Source of the DNA: RPRB01 sp035519675
GTDB lineage: Bacteria; Myxococcota; Myxococcia; Myxococcales; Myxococcaceae
Assembly (NCBI GenBank): GCA_035519675.1
Contig: DATIWB010000022.1
Location: 11,916 to 75,915, forward strand
Direction of reading: 5' to 3'
Length of the DNA: 64,000 bases
Within the stretch, counting starts at the first letter, position 1, and every line of letters starts with the position of its first letter. Of this stretch, positions 1 to 8,464 are shown in pieces. Made by a program: the position numbers and the translations under genes. A model generated the notes under the pieces. The model did no database searches and was not told where the DNA came from. It saw only the letters and a list, made by a program, of their open reading frames with translations.

Positions 1-572
1 ACCGCCACCGCCGAGAGGACGAGGATCTGGAGCCCGTCGCGGATCCACGAGCCGACCGCGTAGATGGCCGCGGTCTCCACCGCGTTCACGTCGGCCGAGA
101 AGCGCGAGAGGAGATCCCCGCTCATCCGGCCCGCGAGCTGTACCGGCGACTGGCGCAGCAGCGCATCGAGCAGCCCCCGCCGGAGCCAGACCACGGTCCG
201 CTGACCGAACTGACCGGTCCAGGTGAACTGCGCGGCGTACGCCACGCCCTTCACCAGCGCCACCGCGATCAGCACCAGGGGGAGTGAGAGCAGCAACCGA
301 TCCCGGCCCGCGGCCTCGAGCGCCGGCGCCCAGCTCGCCACCCGCCCCAGCGCCGAGGCGCCGCCGGTCAGCAGGAACCGCAGCGCTGGTCCGACCAGGA
401 AGGCATACAGGCCGGTGGCCAGCGCGAGGACGCCCATCGCCAGGGTGGCGAGCAACAGACGCCCCAGGTGCGGACGCGCGTAGGGCACGAGGCGCCACAG
501 CGCGCGCCACCCCGAACGGCGGCCGAGGGTGTTGTCCGGAGCGGTGGTCACCAGGGACCCGAGGTGTACCAT
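1..572 (-). CDS. msbA: MsbA-type lipid A/lipid ABC exporter, N-terminal part (cut by window edge)
   Basis: About 190 residues of the membrane domain of an ABC-type half exporter are visible; the ATPase half lies beyond position 1. The N-terminus is cytoplasmic and basic, followed by a hydrophobic helix near residues 35-65, a second near 95-115, and the segment LSRFSADVNAVE, typical of the intracellular loop of MsbA/BmrA-like exporters. MsbA flips lipid A-core across the inner membrane and commonly sits beside lpxB, which is the neighbour here, although divergently transcribed. I chose the ATG at 572; a later start is possible because only 17 bases separate it from the lpxB start. A general multidrug half-transporter cannot be excluded without the rest of the gene. 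Confidence 0.72.
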   Translation of the reverse strand, partial: MVHLGSLVTTAPDNTLGRRSGWRALWRLVPYARPHLGRLLLATLAMGVLALATGLYAFLVGPALRFLLTGGASALGRVASWAPALEAAGRDRLLLSLPLVLIAVALVKGVAYAAQFTWTGQFGQRTVVWLRRGLLDALLRQSPVQLAGRMSGDLLSRFSADVNAVETAAIYAVGSWIRDGLQILVLSAVA

Positions 573-589
573 CCTGCCTTCGAGCGTCC

Positions 590-1759
590 ATGGCCAACGG
601 CGAGCTGATGGTGGTGGCAGGCGAAGCCTCGGGTGACCTTCACGCTGCGGACGTCCTGGCCGAGCTCCGCCGCCGCCGGCCCGAGCTCCGCGCCTTCGGG
701 ATGGGGGGCCCGCGCCTGGAGGCCGCCGGGCTGGAGCGGCTGTTCGACGCACGAGAAATTTCCGTGATGGGCATCGCCGAGGTGCTGCCGCGCCTGCCCC
801 GCATCTGGCGGGTCTTCCGCGCGCTGGTACGCGCCGCCCGGGAGCGCCGACCGTCGGCCGCCCTGCTGGTGGACGTGCCCGACTTCAACCTGCGGCTCGC
901 GCGGAAGCTCCGGGCCGCTGGCATCCCGGTGGTGTTCTACGTGAGCCCCACCGTGTGGGCGTGGCGGCGCGGCCGCGTCCGGCAGATCGCCCGTGACGTG
1001 GACCGGATGCTCTGCATCCTGCCCTTCGAGGAGGAGTTCTACCGGGCCCACGGCGTGCGCGCCCGCTACGTGGGCAATCCGGTGGTGGAGCAGGTTCCCC
1101 CACCCGGGGCCCCCGAGTCCTTCCGGCGCGCTCTCGGACTCGACGTCGGCCGCCTCACCCTGGCGCTCCTCCCGGGGAGCCGCCCGAGCGAGCTTCACCG
1201 GCTGCTCCCGACGATGGTCGAGAGCGCGGCGTTGCTCCAGCGCGAACGCCCCGAGCTGCAGATCGTCGTCCCGGTCGCCCCGGGTCTGGACCGGGCACCG
1301 GTGGAGGAGGCTTTCTCGGCGCGCGGCCTCCGCCCCACGCTCGTCGACGGCCGGGCCGCCGAGGTGGTGGGCGCCTCGGACGTCGCGGTGGTGGCCTCGG
1401 GGACCGCCACGCTGGAGGCCGCGCTGATGCAGCGCCCGATGGTGGTGGTCTACCGGATGTCGGCGCTCAGCTGGGCGATCGGCAGGCTGCTGGTGAGGGT
1501 GGCCTTCGTCTCGCTGGTGAACCTCCTCAGCGGTCGGCGGCTGGTCCCCGAGCTGCTCCAGGCGGAGCTCCGCCCCCAGGCGGTGGCCGACGAGGTCCGC
1601 CGGCTCTGGGCGCCGGGACGGGCCCGCGATGCCCAGCTCGAGGGTCTGCTCGCGCTCCGGGCGCGGCTGGGGAACGGCCCCACCGCCTCGCGCGTGGCAG
1701 ACGAAGTGCTGGAGGTGATGGACGCGCGTGGTAAGGAGCCGGCCTCCCTCGCCCGATGA
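590..1759 (+). CDS. lpxB: Lipid-A-disaccharide synthase LpxB
   Basis: The 389-residue protein has the usual LpxB length. LpxB is a GT19 glycosyltransferase that joins UDP-2,3-diacylglucosamine and lipid X at the inner face of the inner membrane. Recognisable features are the N-terminal VVAGEASGDLHAADVL, the membrane-associated FYVSPTVWAWRRGR block, the LLPGSRPSEL motif of the second lobe and ASGTATLEAAL near the C-terminus. I started at the ATG at 590, because the open frame further upstream has shadow-like composition; ATG 608 is an alternative. The stop overlaps the start of the next gene (ATGA). Its substrate-supplying partner lpxI lies downstream on the other strand. Confidence 0.96.
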   Translation: MANGELMVVAGEASGDLHAADVLAELRRRRPELRAFGMGGPRLEAAGLERLFDAREISVMGIAEVLPRLPRIWRVFRALVRAARERRPSAALLVDVPDFNLRLARKLRAAGIPVVFYVSPTVWAWRRGRVRQIARDVDRMLCILPFEEEFYRAHGVRARYVGNPVVEQVPPPGAPESFRRALGLDVGRLTLALLPGSRPSELHRLLPTMVESAALLQRERPELQIVVPVAPGLDRAPVEEAFSARGLRPTLVDGRAAEVVGASDVAVVASGTATLEAALMQRPMVVVYRMSALSWAIGRLLVRVAFVSLVNLLSGRRLVPELLQAELRPQAVADEVRRLWAPGRARDAQLEGLLALRARLGNGPTASRVADEVLEVMDARGKEPASLAR

Positions 1760-2451
1760 ACCCCGCCCTGGTCTGCATCCCCACCTACAACGAGCGCGAG
1801 AACGTCGAGTCCATCGTCCAGGCCGCGCTGGCCGCCGAGCCGCGGGTGGACGTCCTGGTGGTCGACGACGCGAGTCCCGACGGAACGGGCGCGCTGGCCG
1901 ACGGGCTGGCCCGGAAGTCGCCGCGGGTGCACGTGCTCCATCGTGCCGGCAAGGCGGGGCTGGGGAAGGCGTACCTCGCGGCGTTCGACTGGGCCCTCCA
2001 GCGCGGCTACGCCTACGTCCTGGAGATGGACGCCGACTGGAGCCACGACCCGCGCTACCTGCCGACGCTCATCGACCGGGCCTCGACCGACGCCGATCTG
2101 GTCCTGGGGAGCCGCTGGGTGAAGGGGGGCGGCACCCGGAACTGGGGCATCGGACGGCAGCTCATCAGCCGCGGCGGCTCACTCTACGCCCGCACCATCC
2201 TCGGCCTCGGGATCCGCGACCTGACCGGAGGCTTCAAGTGCTTCCGGGCCGAGGTGCTGCGGGCCATCGACCTGCCATCCGTTGGCAGCACCGGGTACGG
2301 CTTCCAGATCGAGCTCACCTACCGGGCCATCAAGCGCGGCTTCCGGGTGGCGGAGATCCCCATCGTCTTCGAGGACCGGCGGGTGGGACAATCCAAGATG
2401 TCCCGGGCGATCGTGCTCGAGGCGCTGGCCATGGTGTGGAAGATCCGGTGA
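1756..2451 (+). CDS. Polyprenol (dolichol)-phosphate mannosyltransferase-like GT2 enzyme
   Basis: A 231-residue GT2 family glycosyltransferase of the DPM1 type, which transfers a sugar (typically mannose) from a nucleotide donor to a polyprenyl phosphate. Visible are CIPTYNERENV at the N-terminus, VVDDASPDGTG at 36-45, the metal-binding DAD at 92-94 in EMDADWSHDP, GSRW, the DLTGGFKCFR acceptor-loop motif and the family signature QSKMS near 212-216. It ends soon after that motif and so lacks the C-terminal membrane domain of longer homologues. It overlaps lpxB and the following marC-like gene by 4 bases each, indicating one operon. The actual sugar is not deducible. Confidence 0.88.
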   Translation: MNPALVCIPTYNERENVESIVQAALAAEPRVDVLVVDDASPDGTGALADGLARKSPRVHVLHRAGKAGLGKAYLAAFDWALQRGYAYVLEMDADWSHDPRYLPTLIDRASTDADLVLGSRWVKGGGTRNWGIGRQLISRGGSLYARTILGLGIRDLTGGFKCFRAEVLRAIDLPSVGSTGYGFQIELTYRAIKRGFRVAEIPIVFEDRRVGQSKMSRAIVLEALAMVWKIR

Positions 2452-3089
2452 GCGAGCCCGTCTCCTCCGCGCTGGTCGCCCTCTCGGCGGTCTTCTTCGT
2501 GGTCGACCCCATCGGGGTGGTGCCGATCTTCATCGCCATGACCCACGGCGATCCGCCGGAGAAGATGCGCGACACCGCCCGGCGCGCATCGCTGGTCGCC
2601 GCCGGACTGCTGATCTTCTTCGCCCTCTGCGGCACGTTCCTCTTCAAGGTGGTGGGGGTGAGCCTCAGCGCCTTCCGGGTGGCGGGCGGAATCGTGCTCC
2701 TGATCACCGCCCTGGACATGCTCCGGGCCCGTCAGTCCGAGACGCGCACCTCGCCCGAGGAGGCGCAGGAGGCGACCGGGAAGGAAGATGTGGCCATCGT
2801 CCCCCTCGCCATCCCGCTGCTGGCCGGCCCGGGCGCCATCGCCACGGTGATGGTCCTGATGTCCCGGGCCTCGGGAATGGTGTCCGTGCTCGCGGTGCTC
2901 CTGAGCATCGTCGTCACCATGGCCGCGGCCTACTTCCTGCTGCGGGGCGCGCCCCTGGTGCAGCGGGTGCTGGGGCAGTCGGGGGTGGCGATCATCCAGC
3001 GGGTGATGGGGCTGCTCCTCGCCGCCATCGCCGTGCAGTTCATCGCCGAGGGCGGGCGCGAGCTGGTGGGCCTGCCCCCGCCGCCGTGA
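2448..3089 (+). CDS. MarC/YhgN family integral membrane protein
   Basis: A 213-residue polytopic protein starting with GTG at 2448, whose GTGA overlaps the stop of the preceding glycosyltransferase gene. It has six likely membrane helices, the early FFVVDPIGVVPIF motif that typifies MarC (UPF0056) proteins, and a second VPLAIPLLAGPGAIATV half that mirrors it. The family's biochemical function is not established; the old link with multiple antibiotic resistance has been withdrawn. It closes a lpxB-glycosyltransferase-marC transcription unit. There is no downstream overlap, and a 140-base non-coding gap follows. Confidence 0.9.
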   Translation: MSEPVSSALVALSAVFFVVDPIGVVPIFIAMTHGDPPEKMRDTARRASLVAAGLLIFFALCGTFLFKVVGVSLSAFRVAGGIVLLITALDMLRARQSETRTSPEEAQEATGKEDVAIVPLAIPLLAGPGAIATVMVLMSRASGMVSVLAVLLSIVVTMAAAYFLLRGAPLVQRVLGQSGVAIIQRVMGLLLAAIAVQFIAEGGRELVGLPPPP

Positions 3090-3229
3090 GGGCGCGCCGA
3101 ACCCGCTGCGGGTAGCACGCTGGCACCGGCAAACGCTGCGCCCCGCTCGGCGGAGCGCACCGGAGGTCCGCGTGTTTGCTCGATCTCCTTGGGCCTCGAC
3201 CGGCGTCCGTCTTGCAGAGAAGCGCGAAG

Positions 3230-4537
3230 ATGGATGCGTGTGCTCGCTCCGCGATGGGCCGGGTCGGGACCCTCGCTGCGCTCTGCTGTCTCCTCGCCGG
3301 CTGCGGTCGGGGAGTCGAGTCGCTCCCCACGTTCTACCCGGGCGACACCCAGCCACCGACCAGCGGGCCCGACGTTCCAGGAGTGGAGGCGATGGACCGC
3401 GCGGTTCGCGCCCTCTTGAAGACCTGGAACGTCCCCGGCGCGGCGGTCGCCGTGGCCCGCGACGGCAAGCTGATCCTCGCCCGGGGATACGGCTATGCGG
3501 ACTTCGAGGCACGGCAACCGGTCCAGCCCACCTCCAGGTTTCGCATCGGCAGCACCTCCAAGGTCTTGACCGCGATGGCCGTCCTCCATCTCCGGGAGCA
3601 GGGGCTCCTGGACCTCGAGCGCCCGTTTCTCCAGTACCTCCCACAGTTCCAGCTCCCTCCCGGGGCGGACGCTCGCCTCCCGGCGGTCACCCTTCGTCAG
3701 CTGCTCCACCACTCGGGGGGATGGGATCGGGATCTCCGGGGCGACCCGCTCGACCTTCAACGGGAGATCTCGTCTGCACTTGGCGTCCCGACCCCGGTGA
3801 TGTGCTCCGACGTCTTCCGCTACCAGCTCGGGAAGCATCTCGACTTCGAGCCCGGGACTCGGTTCGACTACTCGAACTTCGGATACTGCATTCTCGGCCT
3901 GGTGGTGGAGGCCGTCAGCGGTCGTCCCCTCGAGCTCTACGTGCGCGACAGCGTCCTCGCCCCGATGGGAGTGAACGCCATGTCCATCGGCTATTCGCAC
4001 CTCGCCGAGCGCGGTACGGAGGAGGTCCGGTACTACGACTGGGACGGCGCTCCGCTCGCCGACTCGCTCTTCCCCGGGGAGGACCAGGTGCCCCTGGTCT
4101 ACGGCGCGTTCGATCCGATGACCTTCGCCGCGGCCGGAGGATGGATCGGCTCCGCGGTGGACCTCACTCGGATCTTCTCCGCCATCGACGGCAGCCGGAC
4201 GGCGCCCTTCCTCTCCGACGGGTCGCGGGGCGAATGGCTGGAGGACCCCCATCTGCCCGGGATCTCCGGCGCGTGGTACGGGCTGGGCATCTTCGTCCGC
4301 ACCCGGCCCGACCGCTGGTGGCACGGGGGATCGCTCTTCGGCGGGCAGACGCTGCTGGTCCATGACGAGGCAGGGAACGACTTCGCCATCGTCACCAACT
4401 CGCGCACCGGCGACCCCGACGGCTTCTCGGCGGATGAGACCAACGCCGTCTTCGCCGGTTTGGTGAGCCTCACTGGCGCGGCGGAGGACCTCTATCCGCA
4501 GTTCCCGTCGCCCCCCGTCCCGCCCCGCAGTCGCTAG
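3230..4537 (+). CDS. Serine hydrolase lipoprotein of the beta-lactamase/class C PBP fold
   Basis: A 435-residue predicted lipoprotein. The signal peptide ends in LLAG with Cys25 as lipidation site, so the enzyme should sit in the cell envelope. The serine-hydrolase triad motifs are present: STSK at 108-111 (SxxK nucleophile and lysine), YSN in FDYSNFGYC, and HGG in WWHGGSLFG in place of KTG. The family includes D,D-peptidases, esterases and class C beta-lactamases; HGG is common in the esterase and peptidase members, so a resistance role should not be assumed. I chose ATG 3230 because it starts a good signal peptide; the frame stays open upstream. It is convergent with lpxI. Confidence 0.85.
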   Translation: MDACARSAMGRVGTLAALCCLLAGCGRGVESLPTFYPGDTQPPTSGPDVPGVEAMDRAVRALLKTWNVPGAAVAVARDGKLILARGYGYADFEARQPVQPTSRFRIGSTSKVLTAMAVLHLREQGLLDLERPFLQYLPQFQLPPGADARLPAVTLRQLLHHSGGWDRDLRGDPLDLQREISSALGVPTPVMCSDVFRYQLGKHLDFEPGTRFDYSNFGYCILGLVVEAVSGRPLELYVRDSVLAPMGVNAMSIGYSHLAERGTEEVRYYDWDGAPLADSLFPGEDQVPLVYGAFDPMTFAAAGGWIGSAVDLTRIFSAIDGSRTAPFLSDGSRGEWLEDPHLPGISGAWYGLGIFVRTRPDRWWHGGSLFGGQTLLVHDEAGNDFAIVTNSRTGDPDGFSADETNAVFAGLVSLTGAAEDLYPQFPSPPVPPRSR

Positions 4538-4581
4538 CGGCTCTCTCAGCGGGATCGGCGAGCCCGGGAGTCAGTGCCAAA

Positions 4582-4599
4582 CGCGAGGGCCCTCCCGCG
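4582..4599. terminator. GC-rich inverted repeat between convergent genes (possible terminator)
   Basis: The palindrome GAGGGCCCTC (4585-4594) is flanked by complementary CG-rich bases and lies in the 72-base gap between the convergent serine-hydrolase and lpxI genes. No T-run follows on either strand, so this is at best a weak or factor-assisted bidirectional terminator. Confidence 0.25.
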
Positions 4600-4609
4600 G
4601 ACCGCCGGC

Positions 4610-5437
4610 TCAGCGCGCCGAGCGCATCGGCTGCGAGCGCCCGATCACCGTGATGCCCCTCTCGTTCGCCAGCCGGACCAGCCGGTCCCCTTCCAGGAGG
4701 AGCGTCCTTCCCGCCTCGACCACCAGCACCCGCCCACCGACGTCGCGCAGCACCTCGAGCGTCCCCGGGCCCACCGCTGGCAGGTCGAACCGGTCGTCCT
4801 GCCCGGGCTTGCTGCGCTTCACCACCACCACCCCCGGGCCGCCGAGCTCGGCCCCGCGGCGGATGCAGGCGTCGGTGCCTTCCACCGCCTCCAGCGCCAG
4901 CACGTGGCCATTCTTCACCACCACCGTCTGTCCGACGTCGGCGCGGCCGAGCAGCGTGGCCACCTCCTCGCCCAGGGCCACGTCGCGCTCCTGGGCCGCA
5001 TCGAGCGGCGGACCGGCCAGATGGCCTTCCGGAGCGAGGATCTCCCGGAGCAGCTCCGTGGGGGCAACGATGCGGATCCCCGCCGACTGGAACTCGTCCG
5101 CCGCGGCACGCAGCAGCGCATCGTCCCGGAAGCTCCGCAGCCGGGTGGCGATCCGAAACAGGCCGACGTCGGGGCGCATCTGCTGCACCGCCCGCATCCG
5201 CGAGAAGCCCCCGGCGAGCACCGCCTCCTCCACCCCGGCTTCACGCAGCAGCCGCTCGATGCGGGCCACCTGCCCCACCTTCACCCAGTGGAGCGCGTCC
5301 ACCTCCGAGGCGAGCTCGGGGTCGGTCTCGCCCAGGTGCCCCACCGCGATCACCGAGAGGCCGCGACCGCGCGCCGCTCGGGCGAAGAGCCGGGGCAGCG
5401 CGCCGTTACCGGCGATGAGCCCGATGCGTCCGGCCAC
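4610..5437 (-). CDS. lpxI: UDP-2,3-diacylglucosamine pyrophosphatase LpxI
   Basis: A 275-residue DUF1009/LpxI protein, which hydrolyses UDP-2,3-diacylglucosamine to lipid X and UMP in organisms lacking LpxH. Diagnostic stretches are IGLIAGNGALPRLFARAAR at the N-terminus, the VGQVARIERLLREAGVEEAVLAGGF block, and in the C-terminal catalytic half VVVKNGHVLALEAVEGTDACI and VVVVKRSKPGQDDRFDLPAVG. The likely start is GTG at 5437, six bases after the lpxA stop. It is the last gene of the minus-strand lpx operon. The gene it usually precedes, lpxB, lies across the inserted plus-strand block. Confidence 0.95.
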   Translation of the reverse strand: MAGRIGLIAGNGALPRLFARAARGRGLSVIAVGHLGETDPELASEVDALHWVKVGQVARIERLLREAGVEEAVLAGGFSRMRAVQQMRPDVGLFRIATRLRSFRDDALLRAAADEFQSAGIRIVAPTELLREILAPEGHLAGPPLDAAQERDVALGEEVATLLGRADVGQTVVVKNGHVLALEAVEGTDACIRRGAELGGPGVVVVKRSKPGQDDRFDLPAVGPGTLEVLRDVGGRVLVVEAGRTLLLEGDRLVRLANERGITVIGRSQPMRSAR

Positions 5438-5443
5438 GGGGCC

Positions 5444-6217
5444 CTAGCGGGTGAGCCCGCGCTGGCTGGAGGTGACGAAGGTCAGCAGCACCTCGATCTC
5501 GGTCTGGTCGCCGAGCTCCGTCCGGAGCCGCTCGATGGCCTCCTCCAGCGGGAGCTTGCTCCGGAAGAGGATGCGGTACGCCTCCTTCACCCGCGAGATC
5601 TGCTCCTCGCTGTACCCGTGCCGGGCCAGGCCGATGCTGTTCACCCCCACCAGCTCCGCCCGGTCGCCCTGGGCGGTACAGAACGGAGGCACGTCCATGA
5701 CCACCATCGAGCCGCCGGCCACGAAGGCGTGCCGGCCGATCCGGGTGAACTGGTGCACCGCCGAGAGCCCACCGAGGATGGCGTGGTCCCCCACCTCGAC
5801 GTGGCCCCCCAGCGTCGCCCCGTTGGCGAACACGCAGCCGTTCGCCACCTGGCAGTCGTGCGCCACGTGGGCGTAGGCCATGAACAGATTCCGGTCGCCG
5901 ATGCGGGTCACCCCGCCGCCCCCGGTGGTTCCCTTGTGGAGCGTGGTGAACTCGCGGATCAGGTTCTCGTTGCCGATCTCCAGCGCGCTGTCCTCCCCCG
6001 CGTACTTGAGATCCTGCGGCTGGGCCCCCACCGAGGCGAAGTGGAAGACGCGGTTGCGCTCCCCCAGCCGGGTGCGCCCCTCGATCACCGCATGCGGGCC
6101 AACCGTCGTCCCGGGGCCGATCTCCACCTGCGAGCCGATGACCGCGTAGGGGCCGACCTCGACCGTGGGATGCAGCCGGGCGCCGGGGGCGACGATGGCC
6201 GTGGGGTGGACGCTCAT
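5444..6217 (-). CDS. lpxA: Acyl-ACP:UDP-N-acetylglucosamine O-acyltransferase LpxA
   Basis: A 257-residue left-handed beta-helix acyltransferase that begins lipid A synthesis in the cytosol. Hexapeptide repeats fill the first two thirds (for example VEVGPYAVIGSQVEIGPGTTVGP). The catalytic His region is visible as NLFMAYAHVAHDCQVANGC, and VGLNSIG-like VGVNSIGLARHGYSEEQ precedes the helical C-terminal domain. The length agrees with the E. coli enzyme (262). The ATG overlaps the fabZ stop by 4 bases. Confidence 0.97.
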   Translation of the reverse strand: MSVHPTAIVAPGARLHPTVEVGPYAVIGSQVEIGPGTTVGPHAVIEGRTRLGERNRVFHFASVGAQPQDLKYAGEDSALEIGNENLIREFTTLHKGTTGGGGVTRIGDRNLFMAYAHVAHDCQVANGCVFANGATLGGHVEVGDHAILGGLSAVHQFTRIGRHAFVAGGSMVVMDVPPFCTAQGDRAELVGVNSIGLARHGYSEEQISRVKEAYRILFRSKLPLEEAIERLRTELGDQTEIEVLLTFVTSSQRGLTR

Positions 6218-6654
6218 CGGTCCTTGTCCACCACCGTGGCCAGGAACTCGCCCTCCGCCACCACCTCGCCGTCCACCTTGGCCACCCCCCGGGTCTTGAG
6301 GATCGAGCCCTTGAAGCGCAGCACCTCCACCTCGAGCTCCAGCCGGTCACCCGGCACGGTGGGCTTCCTGAACTTCGCCCCGTCGATGGCCATGAGATAG
6401 GTGACCTTCTGGGACGGGTCGAACCCGGTGGAGCGGTAGGCGAGGATCGCGCTGGCCTGCGCCAGGGCTTCCAGCACCAGCACCCCCGGCATCACCGGGT
6501 GGCCAGGGAAGTGGCCCTCGAAGAACGGCTCGTTGACCGAGACGTTCTTGTAGGCCCGCAGCGCCTTGCCGGGATCGATCGACACCACCCGGTCCACCAG
6601 GAGGAACGGGTAGCGGTGGGGAAGCAGCTTCTGGATCTCCTGCACGTCCATCAT
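6214..6654 (-). CDS. fabZ: 3-hydroxyacyl-ACP dehydratase FabZ
   Basis: A 146-residue hot-dog-fold dehydratase of type II fatty acid synthesis, acting on short and long beta-hydroxyacyl-ACPs. The N-terminal LLPHRYPFLLVDRV, the active-site His in GHFPGHPVMPGVLVLEALAQ and the partner Glu in the same stretch are intact. Location between lpxD and lpxA is the standard arrangement and balances hydroxyacyl-ACP use between phospholipid and lipid A. Two adjacent ATGs (6654 and 6651) could start it. The gap to the lpxD stop is 3 bases. Confidence 0.97.
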   Translation of the reverse strand: MMDVQEIQKLLPHRYPFLLVDRVVSIDPGKALRAYKNVSVNEPFFEGHFPGHPVMPGVLVLEALAQASAILAYRSTGFDPSQKVTYLMAIDGAKFRKPTVPGDRLELEVEVLRFKGSILKTRGVAKVDGEVVAEGEFLATVVDKDR

Positions 6655-6657
6655 GTC

Positions 6658-7704
6658 TCAGGACTCGTCCTTCCTCGACTCGAGCGCGGCCACCCGCGCG
6701 CGCAGCTCCCTCAGCTCCCGCAGCAGGTCGGGCAGATGCTTCAGCGCGGCGGACTGGCGCAGCCACAAGGCGCGCTCCACCGCCGGGTACCCCGAGAAGG
6801 TCGCGCCGGGCGGCACGTCGTGCGGCACGCCGGACTGGGCAGCGATCCGGGCCCCGTCCCCCACCCGGACGTGGCCCACGATGCCCACCTGCCCGGCGAG
6901 CACCACCCCCGAGCCGACCTCCGTCGACCCGGAGATGCCCACCTGCGCGCAGACGATGCAGAGCGGCCCCACGCGGACGTTGTGGGCGATCTGCACCAGG
7001 TTGTCGATCTTCGTCCCCTGGCCGATGACCGTCTCGCCGGTGGTCGCCCGGTCGATGCAGCTGCCCGCCCCCACCTCCACGTCGTCCTCGATGCGGACGG
7101 TCCCCACCTGCGGCACCTTGACGTGCGACGGACCCGACGGGTCGAAGGCGAAGCCGAAGCCGTCCGAGCCCACCACCACCCCGGGCTGGAGCAGCACCCG
7201 GTTCCCCAGCAGGCAGCGCTCGCGCACCACTGCCCCGGGCTGGAGCACGCAGTCCTCGCCCACCTGCGAGCCCTCGCCGAGGTAGCTGCCCGGCCAGAGC
7301 ACCGACCGCGGCCCGACCACCGCGAAGGCCTCCACCACCGCCAGAGCCATCACCGTCGCCGAGGAGTCTATCCGCGCCGAGGGGTGCACCTCGGCCCGAG
7401 GGTGCACCCCGGCCGACGGGCGCGCGACGGGGTGGAACACCGAGAGCAGCCGGGCGAACGCCAGATGTGGCGAGGCCACCCGCACCCAGGCCACGTCGGC
7501 GCGGGTCACCGGCTCGCCGGGCGGGAGCAGGACCGCCGCCGCGCGGGTGGTCCCCAGCTCCTTCCGGTACCGCGGGTTCCCGTAGAAGGAGAGCTCGCCG
7601 GGCCCGGCCTCCTCCAGCGAGGCCAGTCCCCGGATGGGCAGCGACCCGTCCCCCTCGACGGTGCCACCCACCTGGACCGCCAGCTCTGCGAGGGAGCGTT
7701 CCAT
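6658..7704 (-). CDS. lpxD: UDP-3-O-(3-hydroxyacyl)glucosamine N-acyltransferase LpxD
   Basis: A 348-residue LpxD, which N-acylates UDP-3-O-acyl-glucosamine, the third step of lipid A synthesis. The N-terminal uridine-binding domain includes LSFYGNPRYRKEL. It is followed by a hexapeptide-repeat beta-helix, the SDGFGFAF motif around residue 180 and the catalytic His in KIDNLVQIAHNVRVG. The C-terminal helix (PDLLRELRELRARVAALE) is coiled-coil-like, as expected for the trimer. It lies 14 bases after skp in the same operon. Confidence 0.97.
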   Translation of the reverse strand: MERSLAELAVQVGGTVEGDGSLPIRGLASLEEAGPGELSFYGNPRYRKELGTTRAAAVLLPPGEPVTRADVAWVRVASPHLAFARLLSVFHPVARPSAGVHPRAEVHPSARIDSSATVMALAVVEAFAVVGPRSVLWPGSYLGEGSQVGEDCVLQPGAVVRERCLLGNRVLLQPGVVVGSDGFGFAFDPSGPSHVKVPQVGTVRIEDDVEVGAGSCIDRATTGETVIGQGTKIDNLVQIAHNVRVGPLCIVCAQVGISGSTEVGSGVVLAGQVGIVGHVRVGDGARIAAQSGVPHDVPPGATFSGYPAVERALWLRQSAALKHLPDLLRELRELRARVAALESRKDES

Positions 7705-7718
7705 CCGCTCCCTGGAGG

Positions 7719-8282
7719 CTACTTCTTCTTGGCCGGCGTGGCCGCCGGCGCCGTGGTGCTGGTCTTGACCTTGTTCTGCTCGTTGTAGGTCCGGACCAGC
7801 TGCGCGGTCAGGTCGAGCGAGTCCGGCGCGTAGGCGATCCCCCCAGCGTCGAACACCATGGTGAAGCCCTCGCGCTGGGCCAGCGAGGAGATGATGGCCC
7901 GCATCTTGGTGACGATGGGCTGGAACTCCTCGTTCTCCTTCTGCGCCAGCTCCGCCCGGCCCTTCTCGAAATTCTGCTGCAGGTCGATGAACCGCTTCTG
8001 CATCGCCTCGGCTTTCTCGTTCCGGGCCTGCTCGGTCATGGTGGCGGCCTGCTTGTCGAAGGTCTCCTTGTCCTTCTTCAGCTGGTCCTGCGCCTTGTCC
8101 AGGTCCTTCTGCTTCTGCTCCTTGAGGCCTTCCAGCCGGGTCCGCGCGGCCTTGGCCTCCTCGAGCTCGGCGAGGGCCTTCTGGAAGTTGACGTAGCCGA
8201 TCTTCGCCTCCGCGTGCGCAGCCGCGGAGAGGGTCAGCGGGATCACGGCGGCCAGGGCCACCATCAGGCGACGGGACGACAT
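7719..8282 (-). CDS. skp: Periplasmic chaperone Skp/OmpH family
   Basis: About 187 residues with a cleavable signal peptide (RRLMVALAAVIPLTLSAAAHA) followed by AKIGYVNFQKALAE, the hallmark of OmpH/Skp N-termini. Next come a long charged coiled-coil (roughly residues 45-125, the tentacle helices) and a C-terminal strand with YAPDSLDLTAQLVRTYN. Skp holds unfolded outer-membrane proteins for the Bam complex. Starts at 8291 (ATG), 8285 (GTG) and 8282 (ATG) are in frame; a GAGGAG element fits the two inner ones best. It begins the skp-lpxD-fabZ-lpxA-lpxI segment and has its own candidate promoter. Confidence 0.92.
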   Translation of the reverse strand: MSSRRLMVALAAVIPLTLSAAAHAEAKIGYVNFQKALAELEEAKAARTRLEGLKEQKQKDLDKAQDQLKKDKETFDKQAATMTEQARNEKAEAMQKRFIDLQQNFEKGRAELAQKENEEFQPIVTKMRAIISSLAQREGFTMVFDAGGIAYAPDSLDLTAQLVRTYNEQNKVKTSTTAPAATPAKKK

Positions 8283-8394
8283 CACGTGCATGCTCCTCGG
8301 GGAACTCCGGCGATCGGATCGACGACCACCGCCGACCGGAGTGGAACGGAAGCCCCCCGGCGGGCGCTCCCGATACGGTCGAAAAAGTGCGCGG

Positions 8395-8424
8395 ACACTA
8401 GGAGGAACGGCGCCGCTCCGTCAA
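8395..8424 (-). promoter_or_regulatory. Candidate sigma-70-type promoter for skp-lpx operon
   Basis: On the minus strand TTGACG (8424-8419) is followed after 18 bases by TAGTGT (8400-8395). The -35 matches the consensus at 5 of 6 positions, the -10 only partly. It lies about 100 bases upstream of skp, in the 173-base gap left by the pnt insertion, where a new promoter would be needed. Confidence 0.4.
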
Positions 8425-8464
8425 GCAGATGCCACATGGCGGTCAGCGAGGCACTCCATCGAGC

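Noticed and set aside
3230..4537. Antibiotic-resistance beta-lactamase
   Set aside because: The third motif is HGG rather than KTG and the protein is a lipoprotein; family members are often peptidases or esterases.
4574..6400. Long plus-strand frame of 608 codons opposite lpxI-lpxA-fabZ
   Set aside because: Its composition (Arg/His/Pro-rich, no domain) is the mirror of three certain minus-strand genes in GC-rich DNA.
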